64,000 nucleotides of DNA from Rhizobium sp. NZLR1. Its GTDB lineage: Bacteria; Pseudomonadota; Alphaproteobacteria; Rhizobiales; Rhizobiaceae. The position numbers and the translations under genes were made by a program. Below the pieces are notes generated by a model. The model searched no databases. It worked only from the letters and a program-made list of their open reading frames with translations, and had not been told where the DNA came from. Where the stretch lies: assembly GCF_017357385.1 (NCBI RefSeq), contig NZ_CP071632.1:3925501-3989500 (forward strand). Direction: 5' to 3'. Below, piece after piece: positions 35,536-44,806 of this stretch (position 1 is the first letter of the stretch; the number at the start of each line of letters is the position of its first letter).

Positions 35536-36723
35536 TCAGACCTTGACCCATGCGCCGTTTTTCTTGGAAGAGGCGACGCAAGCCTCGACAAAGGCCACAC
35601 CCTTCACACCGTCATCGACAGTAGGGTAGACCACTGCCTTGTCGACGGCCTTGCCCTTCTTGCGGGCATTGATCGCATGCGCGGCTTCGGTATAGATCGT
35701 CGCGAAGGCTTCGAGATAACCCTCCGGATGTCCAGACGGCACGCGCGAGACGCGGCCGGCAGCCGCGCCCGAACCGGCGCCGCCCCGGGTGATCAGCCGC
35801 TTCGGTTCGCCGAACGGTGTGTACCAGAGGTAGTTCGGGTCCTTCTGAGTCCATTCCAGCCCGCCCTTGGAACCGTAGACGCGGACCATCAGGCCGTTTT
35901 CATGGCCGGGCGCCACCTGGCTGCACCAGAGCATGCCCTTGGCCGGCTTCTCCGAGCCCTTGGCCTTGAAGCGCAGCATCACATGGGCGTTGTCATCAAG
36001 CCGGCGGCCGGGAACGAAACTGTCGAGATCGGCAGCGAGACTGTCGAGCTCCAGGCCTGACATGAAGGCGGCGAGATTATAGGCATGCGTGCCGATATCG
36101 CCTGTGGAGCCGCCGACGCCGGATTGTGCCGGATCGGTACGCCAGGCGGCCTGCTTCTGGCCGGTCTGCTCGACCGCCTCAGTCAGCCAGTCCTGCGGAT
36201 ATTCGGCCTGGACGACACGGATATCGCCGAGTTCGCCGTTCGCGATCATCTCGCGCGCCTGGCGGACCATCGGATAACCGGTGTAATTATGCGTGAGCAC
36301 GAAGAGCGCGCCGCTCTCGTCGGCAATCTTCTTCAGCTTCTTCGCGTCAGCAAGGTTCGATGTCAGCGGCTTGTCGCAGATGACATGGATGCCGCGCTTC
36401 AGGAATTCCTTGGCGGCGTCGTAATGTACATGGTTCGGCGTGACGATCGCCACCGCCTCGATGCCGTTCTTCAGCTTTGCCTCGCGGATCGCCATCTCGC
36501 GGTAGCTGGAATAGGTCCGCGACGGATCGAGGCCGAGATCGCGGCCTGACTGAACCGCCTTTTCAGGCGTCGACGACAGCGCGCCGGCGATAAGATCGTA
36601 CTGATCGTCGATGCGTGCCGCGATCCGGTGCACCGCACCGATAAACGCGCCGGCGCCGCCGCCGACCATGCCGAGGCGGATCCGCGGCTCGCGGGTCTGT
36701 TCCGATGATGCTTCGATTGCCAT
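35536..36723 (-). CDS. Gfo/Idh/MocA-family dehydrogenase
   Basis: 395 residues. The N-terminal Rossmann fold shows RLGMVGGGAGAFIGAVHR and VAIVTPNHVHYD, and the family Lys motif is VICDKPLTSNLADAKKL. A catalytic-type STGDIGTHAYN (D..H) lies in the C-terminal domain. The enzyme oxidises a sugar or polyol, often at C3 or C1, with NAD(P). It follows the TIM-barrel gene and the ABC transporter genes on the same strand and probably processes the imported sugar. AGGAGG precedes the ATG. Confidence 0.9.
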   Translation of the reverse strand: MAIEASSEQTREPRIRLGMVGGGAGAFIGAVHRIAARIDDQYDLIAGALSSTPEKAVQSGRDLGLDPSRTYSSYREMAIREAKLKNGIEAVAIVTPNHVHYDAAKEFLKRGIHVICDKPLTSNLADAKKLKKIADESGALFVLTHNYTGYPMVRQAREMIANGELGDIRVVQAEYPQDWLTEAVEQTGQKQAAWRTDPAQSGVGGSTGDIGTHAYNLAAFMSGLELDSLAADLDSFVPGRRLDDNAHVMLRFKAKGSEKPAKGMLWCSQVAPGHENGLMVRVYGSKGGLEWTQKDPNYLWYTPFGEPKRLITRGGAGSGAAAGRVSRVPSGHPEGYLEAFATIYTEAAHAINARKKGKAVDKAVVYPTVDDGVKGVAFVEACVASSKKNGAWVKV

Positions 36724-36760
36724 TCTGTCCTCCTGAAATTTAAAACTTGGTGCGGATGCG

Positions 36761-36900
36761 CCCCTCATCCGGCTGCCGCCACCTTCTCCCCGCAGGCGGG
36801 GAGAAGGACGATGCCGCTATGTCCCTCGCCACTCTCTACCGTTTGATGTGGGCAGGTCCCCTCTCCCCGTCAGAACGGGGAGAGGGTTAGGGTGAGGGGC
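36761..36900. repeat. RIME-type palindromic intergenic element, copy 1
   Basis: Nested hairpins built from CTTCTCCCCGC..GCGGGGAGAAG and CCTCTCCCCG..CGGGGAGAGG, with outer ends CCCCTCATCCGG and TTAGGGTGAGGGG. Related copies lie at 44641-44790 and 59506-59641. These modules match the rhizobial intergenic mosaic element type. It fills the gap between two genes of one operon. Confidence 0.8.
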
Positions 36901-36923
36901 AGCCTCGCAGCACGCCCTATGTC

Positions 36924-37976
36924 TTAGAGCCCCAGCATGCGCCGGTTCGCCGCCTGGTCGGTGCCGCTGCCGGCAAAATCGTCGAAGGCCTTTTCGGTGA
37001 CGCGGATGATATGGGCGGCCACGAATTCGGCCCCTTCGCGGGCGCCGTCCTCCGGATGTTTCAGCGCGCATTCCCATTCGACCACGGCCCAGCCGTCGAA
37101 ATTATTGGCCGTCATCTTCGAGAACACCGCGCCGAAATCGACCTGGCCGTCGCCGAGCGAGCGGAAGCGGCCGGCCCGTTCCACCCAGCCCTGATAGCCG
37201 CCATAGACGCCCTGGCGGCCGGTCGGATTGAACTCCGCATCCTTGACGTGGAACATCTTGATGCGGTCTTTGTAGATGTCGATATTGTCGAGATAATCGA
37301 GGCACTGCAGGACGTAGTGCGAGGGATCGTAGAGCATGTTGGCGCGCGGATGGTTCTTCACCCGCTCCAGGAACATCTCGAAGGTGATACCATCGTGCAG
37401 ATCCTCGCCCGGATGGATCTCGTAGCAGACGTCGATACCGTTCTCATCCGCATGGTCGAGGATCGGCGTCCAGCGGCGGGCGAGTTCGTCGAAGGCGGTC
37501 TCTACCAGGCCGGCAGGACGCTGCGGCCAGGGATAGATGAACGGCCAGGCGAGCGCGCCAGAGAAGGTCGCATGCGCCTTGAGGCCGAGGTTTTTCGAGG
37601 CCGTCAGCGCCATCTTGACCTGCTCGACCGCCCATTCCTGGCGCGCCTTCGGATTGCCCCGCACCTCGGGTGCGGCAAATCCGTCGAAGGCTTCTTCATA
37701 GGCTGGGTGAACGGCGACGAGCTGGCCTTGCAGGTGGGTGGAGAGTTCGGTGATCTCGATGCCGTTTTCGCGGGCCTTGCCGGCGAATTCGTCGCAATAA
37801 TCTTTGGACGTGGCGGCCTTCTTCAGATCGATCAGCTGGCTTGCCCAGGTCGGCACCTGGACGCCCTTGTAACCGATGTCGGCCGCCCATTTGGTAATCG
37901 CGTCCCACGAGTTGAAAGGAGCGGTATCGCCCGCGAACTGGCCAAGGAATAGGCCGGGGCCTTTGATCGTCTTCAT
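36924..37976 (-). CDS. Sugar phosphate isomerase/epimerase-like TIM barrel
   Basis: 350 residues of the xylose-isomerase-like TIM barrel (AP endonuclease 2) family. Metal-ligand positions appear in DVCYEIHPGEDLHDG (Glu, His), NMLYDPSHYVLQ (Asp, His), MFHVKDAEF (His, Asp) and WAVVEWECAL (Glu). It should epimerise, isomerise or cleave a (keto)sugar. Pairing with a Gfo/Idh/MocA dehydrogenase is typical of pathways that oxidise a glycoside or polyol first. GGGAGG precedes the ATG. The substrate is unknown. Confidence 0.85.
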   Translation of the reverse strand: MKTIKGPGLFLGQFAGDTAPFNSWDAITKWAADIGYKGVQVPTWASQLIDLKKAATSKDYCDEFAGKARENGIEITELSTHLQGQLVAVHPAYEEAFDGFAAPEVRGNPKARQEWAVEQVKMALTASKNLGLKAHATFSGALAWPFIYPWPQRPAGLVETAFDELARRWTPILDHADENGIDVCYEIHPGEDLHDGITFEMFLERVKNHPRANMLYDPSHYVLQCLDYLDNIDIYKDRIKMFHVKDAEFNPTGRQGVYGGYQGWVERAGRFRSLGDGQVDFGAVFSKMTANNFDGWAVVEWECALKHPEDGAREGAEFVAAHIIRVTEKAFDDFAGSGTDQAANRRMLGL

Positions 37977-38061
37977 GTCAGATTCCTCCCTGAATATCGA
38001 CCGTAAACGTTTCTGAAGTGTTGTAGCACGCAATTTGGCGGGCGCAAGGCGCCTCCTTACC

Positions 38062-38167
38062 TTACAGCGCCGCGCGTCTGAAAAGACGCGCAAAGGACGC
38101 TGTAACACTTAGGATCGCTGCATAATTTTATCCTTAAATCGATTCCGATTTAAGGAATTATGCAGTA
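38062..38167. repeat. Rhizobial two-hairpin intergenic element
   Basis: Two consecutive palindromes: TTACAGCG..CGCTGTAA enclosing a GCGCGTCT/AGACGCGC stem (38062-38105), and CTGCATAATT..AATTATGCAG with an inner CCTTAAATCG/CGATTTAAGG stem (38118-38165). From memory this composite recurs between genes in Rhizobium chromosomes. It lies in the 351-nt gap between the binding-protein and TIM-barrel genes, where I see no gene; it may process or attenuate the operon transcript. Confidence 0.7.
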
Positions 38168-38279
38168 GCCAGCGGATTTGGCGCGAGGCCGGAAGCGAAT
38201 GGCGCGAGCTAATCACGGTGGGCTTTGGCGGACAAGAGGTACGTGCAGCATTTTCGGCTGTACCCTGGATCGACGCATT

Positions 38280-38311
38280 AAAAATGCGCCCATCCTTTCG
38301 AATGGGCGCAT
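38280..38311 (-). terminator. Rho-independent terminator after the sugar-binding protein gene
   Basis: Stem ATGCGCCCAT/ATGGGCGCAT with an 8-nt loop, followed on the minus strand by TTTTAA. It lies 17 nt past the stop and should reduce transcription into the TIM-barrel gene. Confidence 0.75.
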
Positions 38312-38327
38312 GTCTCCAGTCGATGGA

Positions 38328-39275
38328 TCAGAACGGAGAATCCGGGAAGTAGAAGTCCTTGGCATTGTCCTTGGTGACGAGCGTCGCGTCGAGGATGTAG
38401 CTGCCGTGAACCGGGACCTGATCGTAGAGTGCCGCCGCCGTCAGCTCCATTGCCGTGCCGACCATTGCCGGCGGATAGAGGACGTCGACCGGGATCAGCT
38501 TGTCGCCGTCCATGACCTTCTTCACCATGTCCTTGGAGCCAGCGCCTGCGACGACGTATTTGATGTCGGTACGCTTGGCCTGCTCGATTGCCTGCAGAAC
38601 GCCGACGGCCATGTCGTCGTCCTGGCACCATACGACGTCGATCTTCTGGTACTTGGTCAAGTAGTCCTGCATGACCTTGAAGGCATCGTCGCGGTTCCAG
38701 TTGCCGTACTGGCGGTCGAGAACCTTGACGTTCGAGCCGGCAATGCCCTTGTCGAAGCCGTCCTGGCGCTGCTGGTCGATCGGGATCGGCAGACCGCGGA
38801 TGACGACGACCTGCGCATCAGGCGTGGTGTCCTTGATGTACTTGCCGGCGACTTCGCCGAGAGCCGGATTATTGCCGGCGACATAGAGGTCGCGCACGGA
38901 GTTGTCGTTGCTTGACGGCGCGCGGTCGACGAGGGCGACGAACTTGCCCTTGCCCTTGACTTCCTTGATGGCATTGACGAGCGGATCCGGATCCGACGGC
39001 AGGATGACGAGGGCGTCGATGCCCTGTGTATCGAGATCCTGCACGGCGTTTGCCTGGCTGGCAGCGTCCGGCGAGGTCTTGACGATGACGTTGAGACCGG
39101 GATGTTCGGCCATCAACAACTTGGCGGCGCGCTCGGCATGAAACACCACGCCCGACGTCCAGCCATGGTCGGCGGCCGGAATGGAGACGCCGATGGTGAA
39201 TTTCTTGTCCTCGGCGTGAGCGGCGCCGGCGAACGTCACCGCCGCAACCGCCAGGCCCAACATCAATCTATGCAT
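38328..39275 (-). CDS. Sugar ABC transporter substrate-binding protein
   Basis: 315 residues. The signal peptide MHRLMLGLAVAAVTFAGAAHA is clear. The mature protein is a class I periplasmic sugar-binding protein of the RbsB type (FTIGVSIPAADHGWTSGVVF; IDALVILPSDPDPLVNAI; VDVVWCQDDDMAVGVL-like segment). The ligand is not deducible; pentoses, polyols or modified hexoses are possible. GGGAGG precedes the ATG. It is third after the ATPase and permease, with a terminator directly downstream, as expected for a highly expressed binding protein. Confidence 0.9.
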   Translation of the reverse strand: MHRLMLGLAVAAVTFAGAAHAEDKKFTIGVSIPAADHGWTSGVVFHAERAAKLLMAEHPGLNVIVKTSPDAASQANAVQDLDTQGIDALVILPSDPDPLVNAIKEVKGKGKFVALVDRAPSSNDNSVRDLYVAGNNPALGEVAGKYIKDTTPDAQVVVIRGLPIPIDQQRQDGFDKGIAGSNVKVLDRQYGNWNRDDAFKVMQDYLTKYQKIDVVWCQDDDMAVGVLQAIEQAKRTDIKYVVAGAGSKDMVKKVMDGDKLIPVDVLYPPAMVGTAMELTAAALYDQVPVHGSYILDATLVTKDNAKDFYFPDSPF

Positions 39276-39375
39276 GCTATTTCCTCCCAATAATTTCAGG
39301 GACTTTTCCATATCGGGACCGGACGCCCTGAAGCCCGGTCAATTGCAAGCCCCGGTCAATGCAAACCTGATTATT

Positions 39376-40380
39376 TCATGATTTGCGCACCAGCGAGCGC
39401 TGGACGAACATGGCGATGATGATGATCGCACCCTGGATGGCGCCGATCAGATACTCGCTGATGAAGTTCGAAAGCAGCATGATATTGCCGACGAGTTCGA
39501 GAATGAAGGCGCCGCAGATCGTCCCCCAGACCCTGCCGGCGCCGCCCTTCAGCGCCGTGCCGCCGACGACGACGGCCGTGATCGCCTGGAGCTCCCACAG
39601 GATGCCCGTTGTTGCCGACGTCGAGCCGAGACGGGGAACATAGAGCAACACGGCAATGGCGACGCACAGGCCCTGGATGACGAAGGCAATCGTCCTGACG
39701 CGATTGACCGCGATGCCGGAATAGCGGGCAACATCGCTGTTTGATCCCACAGCAACAACGTGGCGGCCATAACGTGTGCGATAGAGGATAAAGGCGGCAA
39801 CCGCCGTCACTGCCAGGATCACCACGATCGGCACCGGCACACCGGCGATAGTGCCGAAATAAGCAGGACGATAGAGCGTCTGGATATCGGCGGAGCGAAG
39901 AGTGATTGCGCCGCCCTGCGACAGCCATGTCGTCAGGCCGCGATAGATGCCCATCGTGCCAAGCGTTGCGATGAAGGGCTCGATCTTGCCCACCGTCGTG
40001 ATCAGGCCGTTCGCCAGGCCGCAAAGCGCGCCGGCGACGATCGTGAAGACGGCCGCGACCGTCAGCATCAGGACCGGGTTTTCGATGGCGCCCGAATTCA
40101 TCAGCAGGATCATCAGGCTGGCGACGAAGGCCACCATCGAGCCGACCGACAGGTCGAGATCGCCTGCTGAGATCACGAAGGTCGCGCCGACCGCAATGAT
40201 GGCAATGAAGGCGCTGCGCGTTGCGACATTGGCAAGGTTGGTGATGCCGATGAAATTGGGATTGACCAGGGCCCCGACGATCAGGAGCAGTGCCAGGGCG
40301 ACGAAAGGCGCGACCGCACGCAGATCGACATCCCGCCAGGATCGGCGCCGGATTTCCCTGGTCTCCTCGTTGACACTCAT
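39376..40380 (-). CDS. Sugar ABC transporter permease (RbsC type)
   Basis: 334 residues with 8-10 membrane helices. The RbsC/AraH signature GATFVISAGDLDLSVGSM and the coupling segment GIAVNRVRTIAFVIQGL are present. It forms the homodimeric membrane channel. The start at 40380 has a distant GGGAGG and is preferred because the frame upstream (to 40560) overlaps the ATPase gene and is Arg-rich noise. Confidence 0.92.
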   Translation of the reverse strand: MSVNEETREIRRRSWRDVDLRAVAPFVALALLLIVGALVNPNFIGITNLANVATRSAFIAIIAVGATFVISAGDLDLSVGSMVAFVASLMILLMNSGAIENPVLMLTVAAVFTIVAGALCGLANGLITTVGKIEPFIATLGTMGIYRGLTTWLSQGGAITLRSADIQTLYRPAYFGTIAGVPVPIVVILAVTAVAAFILYRTRYGRHVVAVGSNSDVARYSGIAVNRVRTIAFVIQGLCVAIAVLLYVPRLGSTSATTGILWELQAITAVVVGGTALKGGAGRVWGTICGAFILELVGNIMLLSNFISEYLIGAIQGAIIIIAMFVQRSLVRKS

Positions 40381-40462
40381 TTCCAAAACCAACCTCCCGT
40401 CCCATACCTGCTGGGCGTCTTGTCTGTGATCGGCGTCGTCGCGACGACGCTTCGTGTTCGGC

Positions 40463-41989
40463 TTAGGCAGCCGCCTTCTTTTTAAGCCCGGCGGCGTAAC
40501 GCATGATCTCCTGCTCGGAAATCTCATCGCCCTCGAGCACGCCGACGATATGTCCTTCACGCATCACCACCACCCGCGTGCAGAGGCCAATGACCTCCGG
40601 CATCTCCGACGAGACGACGATGATCGAACGGCCGTCCCGGGCCAGCGCCGAGATGAAATGATAGATCTGCTGTTTGGTGCCGACATCGATGCCGCGCGTC
40701 GGCTCGTCGATGATGATGATGTCGGGCTCGGTCTCCATGACCTTGGCCAGCAGCAGTTTCTGCTGGTTTCCACCCGACATCCGGCCGGCGACGATATTGC
40801 CGTCGCGCACCCTGATGTCGAAACGGCGCTTGGCCTTCGCCAGAGCACCCGCTTCGCTGCCCGGGCTGAGATAGCCTCGGCGAGAATGCCTTCCGAGCGA
40901 TTGCAGGGTCAAATTGGTCATCATGCCGGAGCGCAGCAGCAGGCCCTTCGACTTGCGGTCCTTGGTCATGTAGGCGAGCCCGCAGCGATTGGCGGCATGG
41001 ACATCGCCGGAGGGAACCGCTTCCCCCTTGATGACCACCTCACCCTCGAGACGGGTCCGCAACCCGGCGATCGCTTCCATCAGCTCGGTGCGGCCGGAGC
41101 CGATCATACCGGAAAAGCCGATTATCTCGCCCTTGCGCACCTCGAAGCTCGCATCCCTCACATAGCCCGTCGACACCGAAGCGACACTGAGGACGACCTC
41201 CTCGTCGACATCAGGTTCCACTTTGGCGGGATAAAGGCTCGAAAGTTCGCGGCCAACCATCAGCTGCGCGATCGATTCCCCGTCCAGAATCGACGTCGGC
41301 GACGTCTTGATCCACTGGCCGTCGCGTAGCACGGTGACACGATCAGTCAACTCCATCACTTCGTCGAGCTTGTGCGACACGAAGACGAAGCTCGTACCCT
41401 GGTCACGCAGCTTGCGAACCTGCTTGAAGAGCATATTGGTCTCTTCCCGCGACAGCACCGCGGTCGGCTCGTCCATGAACACGACCCGCGCGTCGCGGCT
41501 GATTGCCTTGGCGATTTCGACCATCTGCTTGTCGGCGATGGAAAGCGTGCTGATCTGCGCATTCTCATCGACATGCGAACCGAGCACATCGAGAACTTTG
41601 CGTGTCTCCGACCTCATATATTTGCGGTCGAGCACGCCGAAGCGCGTGACTTCGCGCCCGAGAAAGAGGCTTTCCGTCACGGTCAGATGTTCGGCGAGGT
41701 TGAATTCCTGGTGAATGATGACGATGCCAAGCGCCTCGGCAGCGCCGTTGGGCGGCAGGACGACAGGCTTGCCGTCGAGCAGGATTTCGCCGGAACTCGG
41801 CTGTTCGAAACCGGACAATACCTTGACAAGCGTGGATTTGCCGGCGCCATTTTCACCCATCAGCGCATGGATTTCGCCGGCGCGGAGATCGAAATTCACG
41901 CTGAAGAGGACCTGCACCCCACTGAAGGATTTGCATATGCGCCTAGCGGACAGCACCACGGGTGCAGTGTCGGCAGTCTCCACGGTCAT
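40463..41989 (-). CDS. Sugar ABC transporter ATPase (RbsA/MglA type, two domains)
   Basis: 508 residues with two nucleotide-binding domains. The first has Walker A GENGAGKST and Walker B VVFMDEPTA. In the second, Walker A is the degenerate GMIGSGRTE usual for this family, while the signature MSGGNQQK and IIIDEPTRG are intact. GGGGAGG precedes the ATG. First gene of the operon, directly downstream of the double LacI-type operator. Confidence 0.94.
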   Translation of the reverse strand: MTVETADTAPVVLSARRICKSFSGVQVLFSVNFDLRAGEIHALMGENGAGKSTLVKVLSGFEQPSSGEILLDGKPVVLPPNGAAEALGIVIIHQEFNLAEHLTVTESLFLGREVTRFGVLDRKYMRSETRKVLDVLGSHVDENAQISTLSIADKQMVEIAKAISRDARVVFMDEPTAVLSREETNMLFKQVRKLRDQGTSFVFVSHKLDEVMELTDRVTVLRDGQWIKTSPTSILDGESIAQLMVGRELSSLYPAKVEPDVDEEVVLSVASVSTGYVRDASFEVRKGEIIGFSGMIGSGRTELMEAIAGLRTRLEGEVVIKGEAVPSGDVHAANRCGLAYMTKDRKSKGLLLRSGMMTNLTLQSLGRHSRRGYLSPGSEAGALAKAKRRFDIRVRDGNIVAGRMSGGNQQKLLLAKVMETEPDIIIIDEPTRGIDVGTKQQIYHFISALARDGRSIIVVSSEMPEVIGLCTRVVVMREGHIVGVLEGDEISEQEIMRYAAGLKKKAAA

Positions 41990-42030
41990 CAGATCCTCCC
42001 CAAGCGGTTCTCCGGCCGCTAAGGACCTTA

Positions 42031-42065
42031 TGTAAACCTTTACATACATCGTGTAAAGGTTTACA
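42031..42065. promoter_or_regulatory. Double LacI-type operator between divergent genes
   Basis: Two 14-bp sites, TGTAAACCTTTACA (42031-42044) and TGTAAAGGTTTACA (42052-42065), are exact reverse complements of each other and each has TGTAAA/TTTACA half-sites. Centre-to-centre distance is 21 bp, two helical turns. A further TTTACA half-site lies at 42073-42078. The position between the ATPase gene and lacI fits control of both by the LacI protein. Confidence 0.75.
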
Positions 42066-42157
42066 TCGTTGATTTACACAGATCAGTTGAAGCCTGCCTT
42101 TGACCTCCCGACAAGTCTGTGTAGTGTCGCGGCGAAGACAGCCCAAGGCAGAGCCCA

Positions 42158-43189
42158 GTGTCGAATTCCACGCCCGCAACAATCGAAGACGTCGCCCGGA
42201 TCGCCGAGGTCTCCATCGCGACGGTGTCCCGGGCAATCCATATGCCGGAGAAGGTCGCCAATTCCACCCGCCTCAAGGTCAACCAGGCGATCGCGATCAC
42301 CGGTTACACCACCAATGCCATGGCGCGCAGCCTGAGGCTCGGCCGCTCCAACATGATTCTCGTCGTGGCGCCCGATATCGGCGACCCCAATTTCTCCAAC
42401 ATTCTCGTCGGGTTGGAAAACGAGGCGCGCGCGCACGGCTACGGCATCCTGATCGGCCACACGCAGAACGACGCCCAGCGCGGGCTCGAATATCTGAAAT
42501 TCTTGAATTCCAACCAGGCAGCCGGGCTTATCCTGTTTACCGGCATCCTGCCCTTCGGGCATCAGACGATGACTGCGCGGCTGCCGCCGAGCGTCGGCGT
42601 TTTCGAGCCTGTCTTCAACGGCGGCATTCCCTATGTCGGCGTCGACGATACCGAGGGCGCCAGGAAAGCGGTGGACCTGCTGCTGGCCGAAGGGCATCGA
42701 AAGATCGCCTTCATCGGCGATTCGCGCACCCGGCTTGCCTATACCAGACGCCGCATGGGCTATGATGCCGGCCTCGACGCCGCCGGCGTCCCGCCCGACT
42801 TGCGGATCGTGCTCGAAGGCGATGGCACGATCGAGAGCGGGCGGCATGCGGTCGAACAGCTTTTCATGCGCGACACGCTTCCGACCGCCTTCATGTGCGT
42901 CAACGACCAGACCGCGATCGGCGTCATGATCGGGCTCGGCGCGCGAGGCTACGACATTCCGGGGGATTTCTCGGTGACCGGTTTCGACGACGTGCCGCAG
43001 GCCGTCTTCATATCCCCGCCGCTGACTACGATCCGCCAACCGAGAACGGCGATCGGAAAACAGGCGATGGCGCTGCTGCTCGAACTCCTGTCCGATGGCC
43101 GGCCGACCGAAACGGAAATCCTGCTCCGGCCGGATCTGGTGGTTCGAAACTCCGTCTCTGCGCCGTCGCGCAACTGGTCGAAGCGTTGA
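42158..43189 (+). CDS. LacI-family repressor of the sugar ABC operon
   Basis: 343 residues. Helix-turn-helix TIEDVARIAEVSIATVSRAI and hinge MARSLRLGRSN, then a ligand domain (ILVVAPDIGDPNFSNILVGL; VGVDDTEGARKAVDLLLAEG). The start is GTG at 42158 with AAGG upstream. Divergent from the ABC operon across the double operator, so it is the probable local regulator and may repress itself. The inducer should be the transported sugar or a product of it. Confidence 0.9.
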   Translation: MSNSTPATIEDVARIAEVSIATVSRAIHMPEKVANSTRLKVNQAIAITGYTTNAMARSLRLGRSNMILVVAPDIGDPNFSNILVGLENEARAHGYGILIGHTQNDAQRGLEYLKFLNSNQAAGLILFTGILPFGHQTMTARLPPSVGVFEPVFNGGIPYVGVDDTEGARKAVDLLLAEGHRKIAFIGDSRTRLAYTRRRMGYDAGLDAAGVPPDLRIVLEGDGTIESGRHAVEQLFMRDTLPTAFMCVNDQTAIGVMIGLGARGYDIPGDFSVTGFDDVPQAVFISPPLTTIRQPRTAIGKQAMALLLELLSDGRPTETEILLRPDLVVRNSVSAPSRNWSKR

Positions 43190-43279
43190 GCCGATAGAGA
43201 TAGAGGCTGAGGACATAGCGCCCGCAGCCGTTCAGAAAGGGTTGCGCCGACGACCGCTGGCCGCCGCCGGCGCGCTTGA

Positions 43280-44590
43280 TCAGACGTAACGATTGACGAC
43301 GTTCTCGAGCAGTTCCTGCTTGCCGGATCTCGGCTGCGGATTGACGTCCTTGGTCTCGACCCAAGTCGTGATCTCATCCAGCGAATACTCGCCGCGGAAG
43401 AGCTTCTGCGCCTCGGCGGATTCCCAGCCGGCATAACGATCGGCGAGCGGCTGCGACAGAGCCTTGTCCTCGATCATCCTGGCAGCGGCCTTCAGGCCGC
43501 GGGCGCAGCAATCCATTCCGCCAATGTGACCGATCAGCAGATCCGCCGGCTCGAGAGACTGGCGGCGCAGCTTCGAGTCGAAATTGGTGCCGCCGGTTTT
43601 GAAGCCCCCGCCTGCCAGAACGTGATAGTAAGCGAGCGCCATTTCGGGAACATTGTTCGGGAACTGGTCGGTATCCCAGCCAGATTGGTAGTCGTTGCGG
43701 TTCATGTCGATCGAGCCGAAGATGCCGAGCGCATTGGCAAGCGCCAGTTCGTGCTCGAAGGAGTGGCCGGCGAGGATCGCGTGGCCCTGCTCGATATTGA
43801 GTTTCACCTCGTTTTCAAGTCCGTGCTTCTTGAGGAAGCCATAGACGGTCGCAACGTCGTAATCGTACTGGTGCTTGGTCGGCTCCTGGGGCTTCGGCTC
43901 GATCAGGATCGTGCCCTTGTAGCCGATCTTGTGCTTGTATTCGACGACGAGGTTGAGGAAGCGTCCGAGTTGGTCGAGCTCACGTTTGAGATCGGTGTTG
44001 AGCAGCGTCTCGTAGCCTTCGCGGCCGCCCCAGAGCACGTAGTTCTCGCCGCCCAGCTTCTGCGTCGCGTCGATGCAGGTCTTGACCGTCGCGGCGGCGA
44101 AAGCAAAAACGTCAGGATCCGGGTTGGTCGCCGCACCGGACATGTAGCGGCGGTTGGAGAACAGGTTTGCCGTGCCCCAGAGCAGCTTGGTGCCGGTTGC
44201 GGCCTGCTTCTCGGCGAAGTAGTCGACGATCTCATTGAGGTTTTTGGTGTTCTCGGCGAAATTCTTGCCCTCCGGACGCACGTCGGCGTCATGGAAGCAG
44301 TAATAGGGCGAGCCGAGCAGCGAGAAGAATTCGAAGGCGACGTCGGCCTTGAGCTTGGCGGCCTTCATCGTGTCCTCGAACCAGGGGCGCAGGAAGGTCT
44401 GGCCACCGAAGGGGTCGCCGCCCGGCCAGGTGAAGGTGTGCCAATAGGCCACGGCAAAGCGCAGGTGGTCTTCCATGCGCTTGCCCATGACGATCTCGTC
44501 CGGCTGGTAATGGCGGAAGGCCAGCGGATTGGTGCTGTCGGGGCCTTCGTATTTTATTTTCTGGATATCGCCGAAAAATCCGGTGCTCAT
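43280..44590 (-). CDS. xylA: Xylose isomerase
   Basis: 436 residues, a class II xylose isomerase. Catalytic and metal regions are [39 protein letters not shown] and [20 protein letters not shown]. It converts D-xylose to D-xylulose in the cytoplasm. AAGGAGA precedes the ATG. It follows xylB on the same strand with a RIME-type repeat in the 216-nt gap. It converges with the LacI gene of the neighbouring ABC cluster. Confidence 0.96.
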   Translation of the reverse strand: MSTGFFGDIQKIKYEGPDSTNPLAFRHYQPDEIVMGKRMEDHLRFAVAYWHTFTWPGGDPFGGQTFLRPWFEDTMKAAKLKADVAFEFFSLLGSPYYCFHDADVRPEGKNFAENTKNLNEIVDYFAEKQAATGTKLLWGTANLFSNRRYMSGAATNPDPDVFAFAAATVKTCIDATQKLGGENYVLWGGREGYETLLNTDLKRELDQLGRFLNLVVEYKHKIGYKGTILIEPKPQEPTKHQYDYDVATVYGFLKKHGLENEVKLNIEQGHAILAGHSFEHELALANALGIFGSIDMNRNDYQSGWDTDQFPNNVPEMALAYYHVLAGGGFKTGGTNFDSKLRRQSLEPADLLIGHIGGMDCCARGLKAAARMIEDKALSQPLADRYAGWESAEAQKLFRGEYSLDEITTWVETKDVNPQPRSGKQELLENVVNRYV

Positions 44591-44640
44591 CTTGGGTCTC
44601 CTTGGGTCGGTAGTTCAGTCTTATCGTCTGTGCCATCCAG

Positions 44641-44790
44641 CCCCTTCATCCGACCTTCGGGCCACCTTCTCCCCGAGGGGAGAAGAGGAACGGAGGCACC
44701 GCTGCGAGTCTCTTCTCCCCTCCGGGGTCCGAAGGACGGGCGAGACCCGCGGCTCGACCAGGCAAAGGTGCCGGCCGGCGGATGAGGGGG
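44641..44790. repeat. RIME-type palindromic intergenic element, copy 2
   Basis: Outer ends CCCCTTCATCCG and CGGATGAGGGGG form terminal inverted repeats; an inner CTTCTCCCC..GGGGAGAAG hairpin follows, then a longer second module. It sits inside the xylB-xylA transcript. Confidence 0.75.
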
Positions 44791-44806
44791 CCGCTGGCTC
44801 CAGTTC

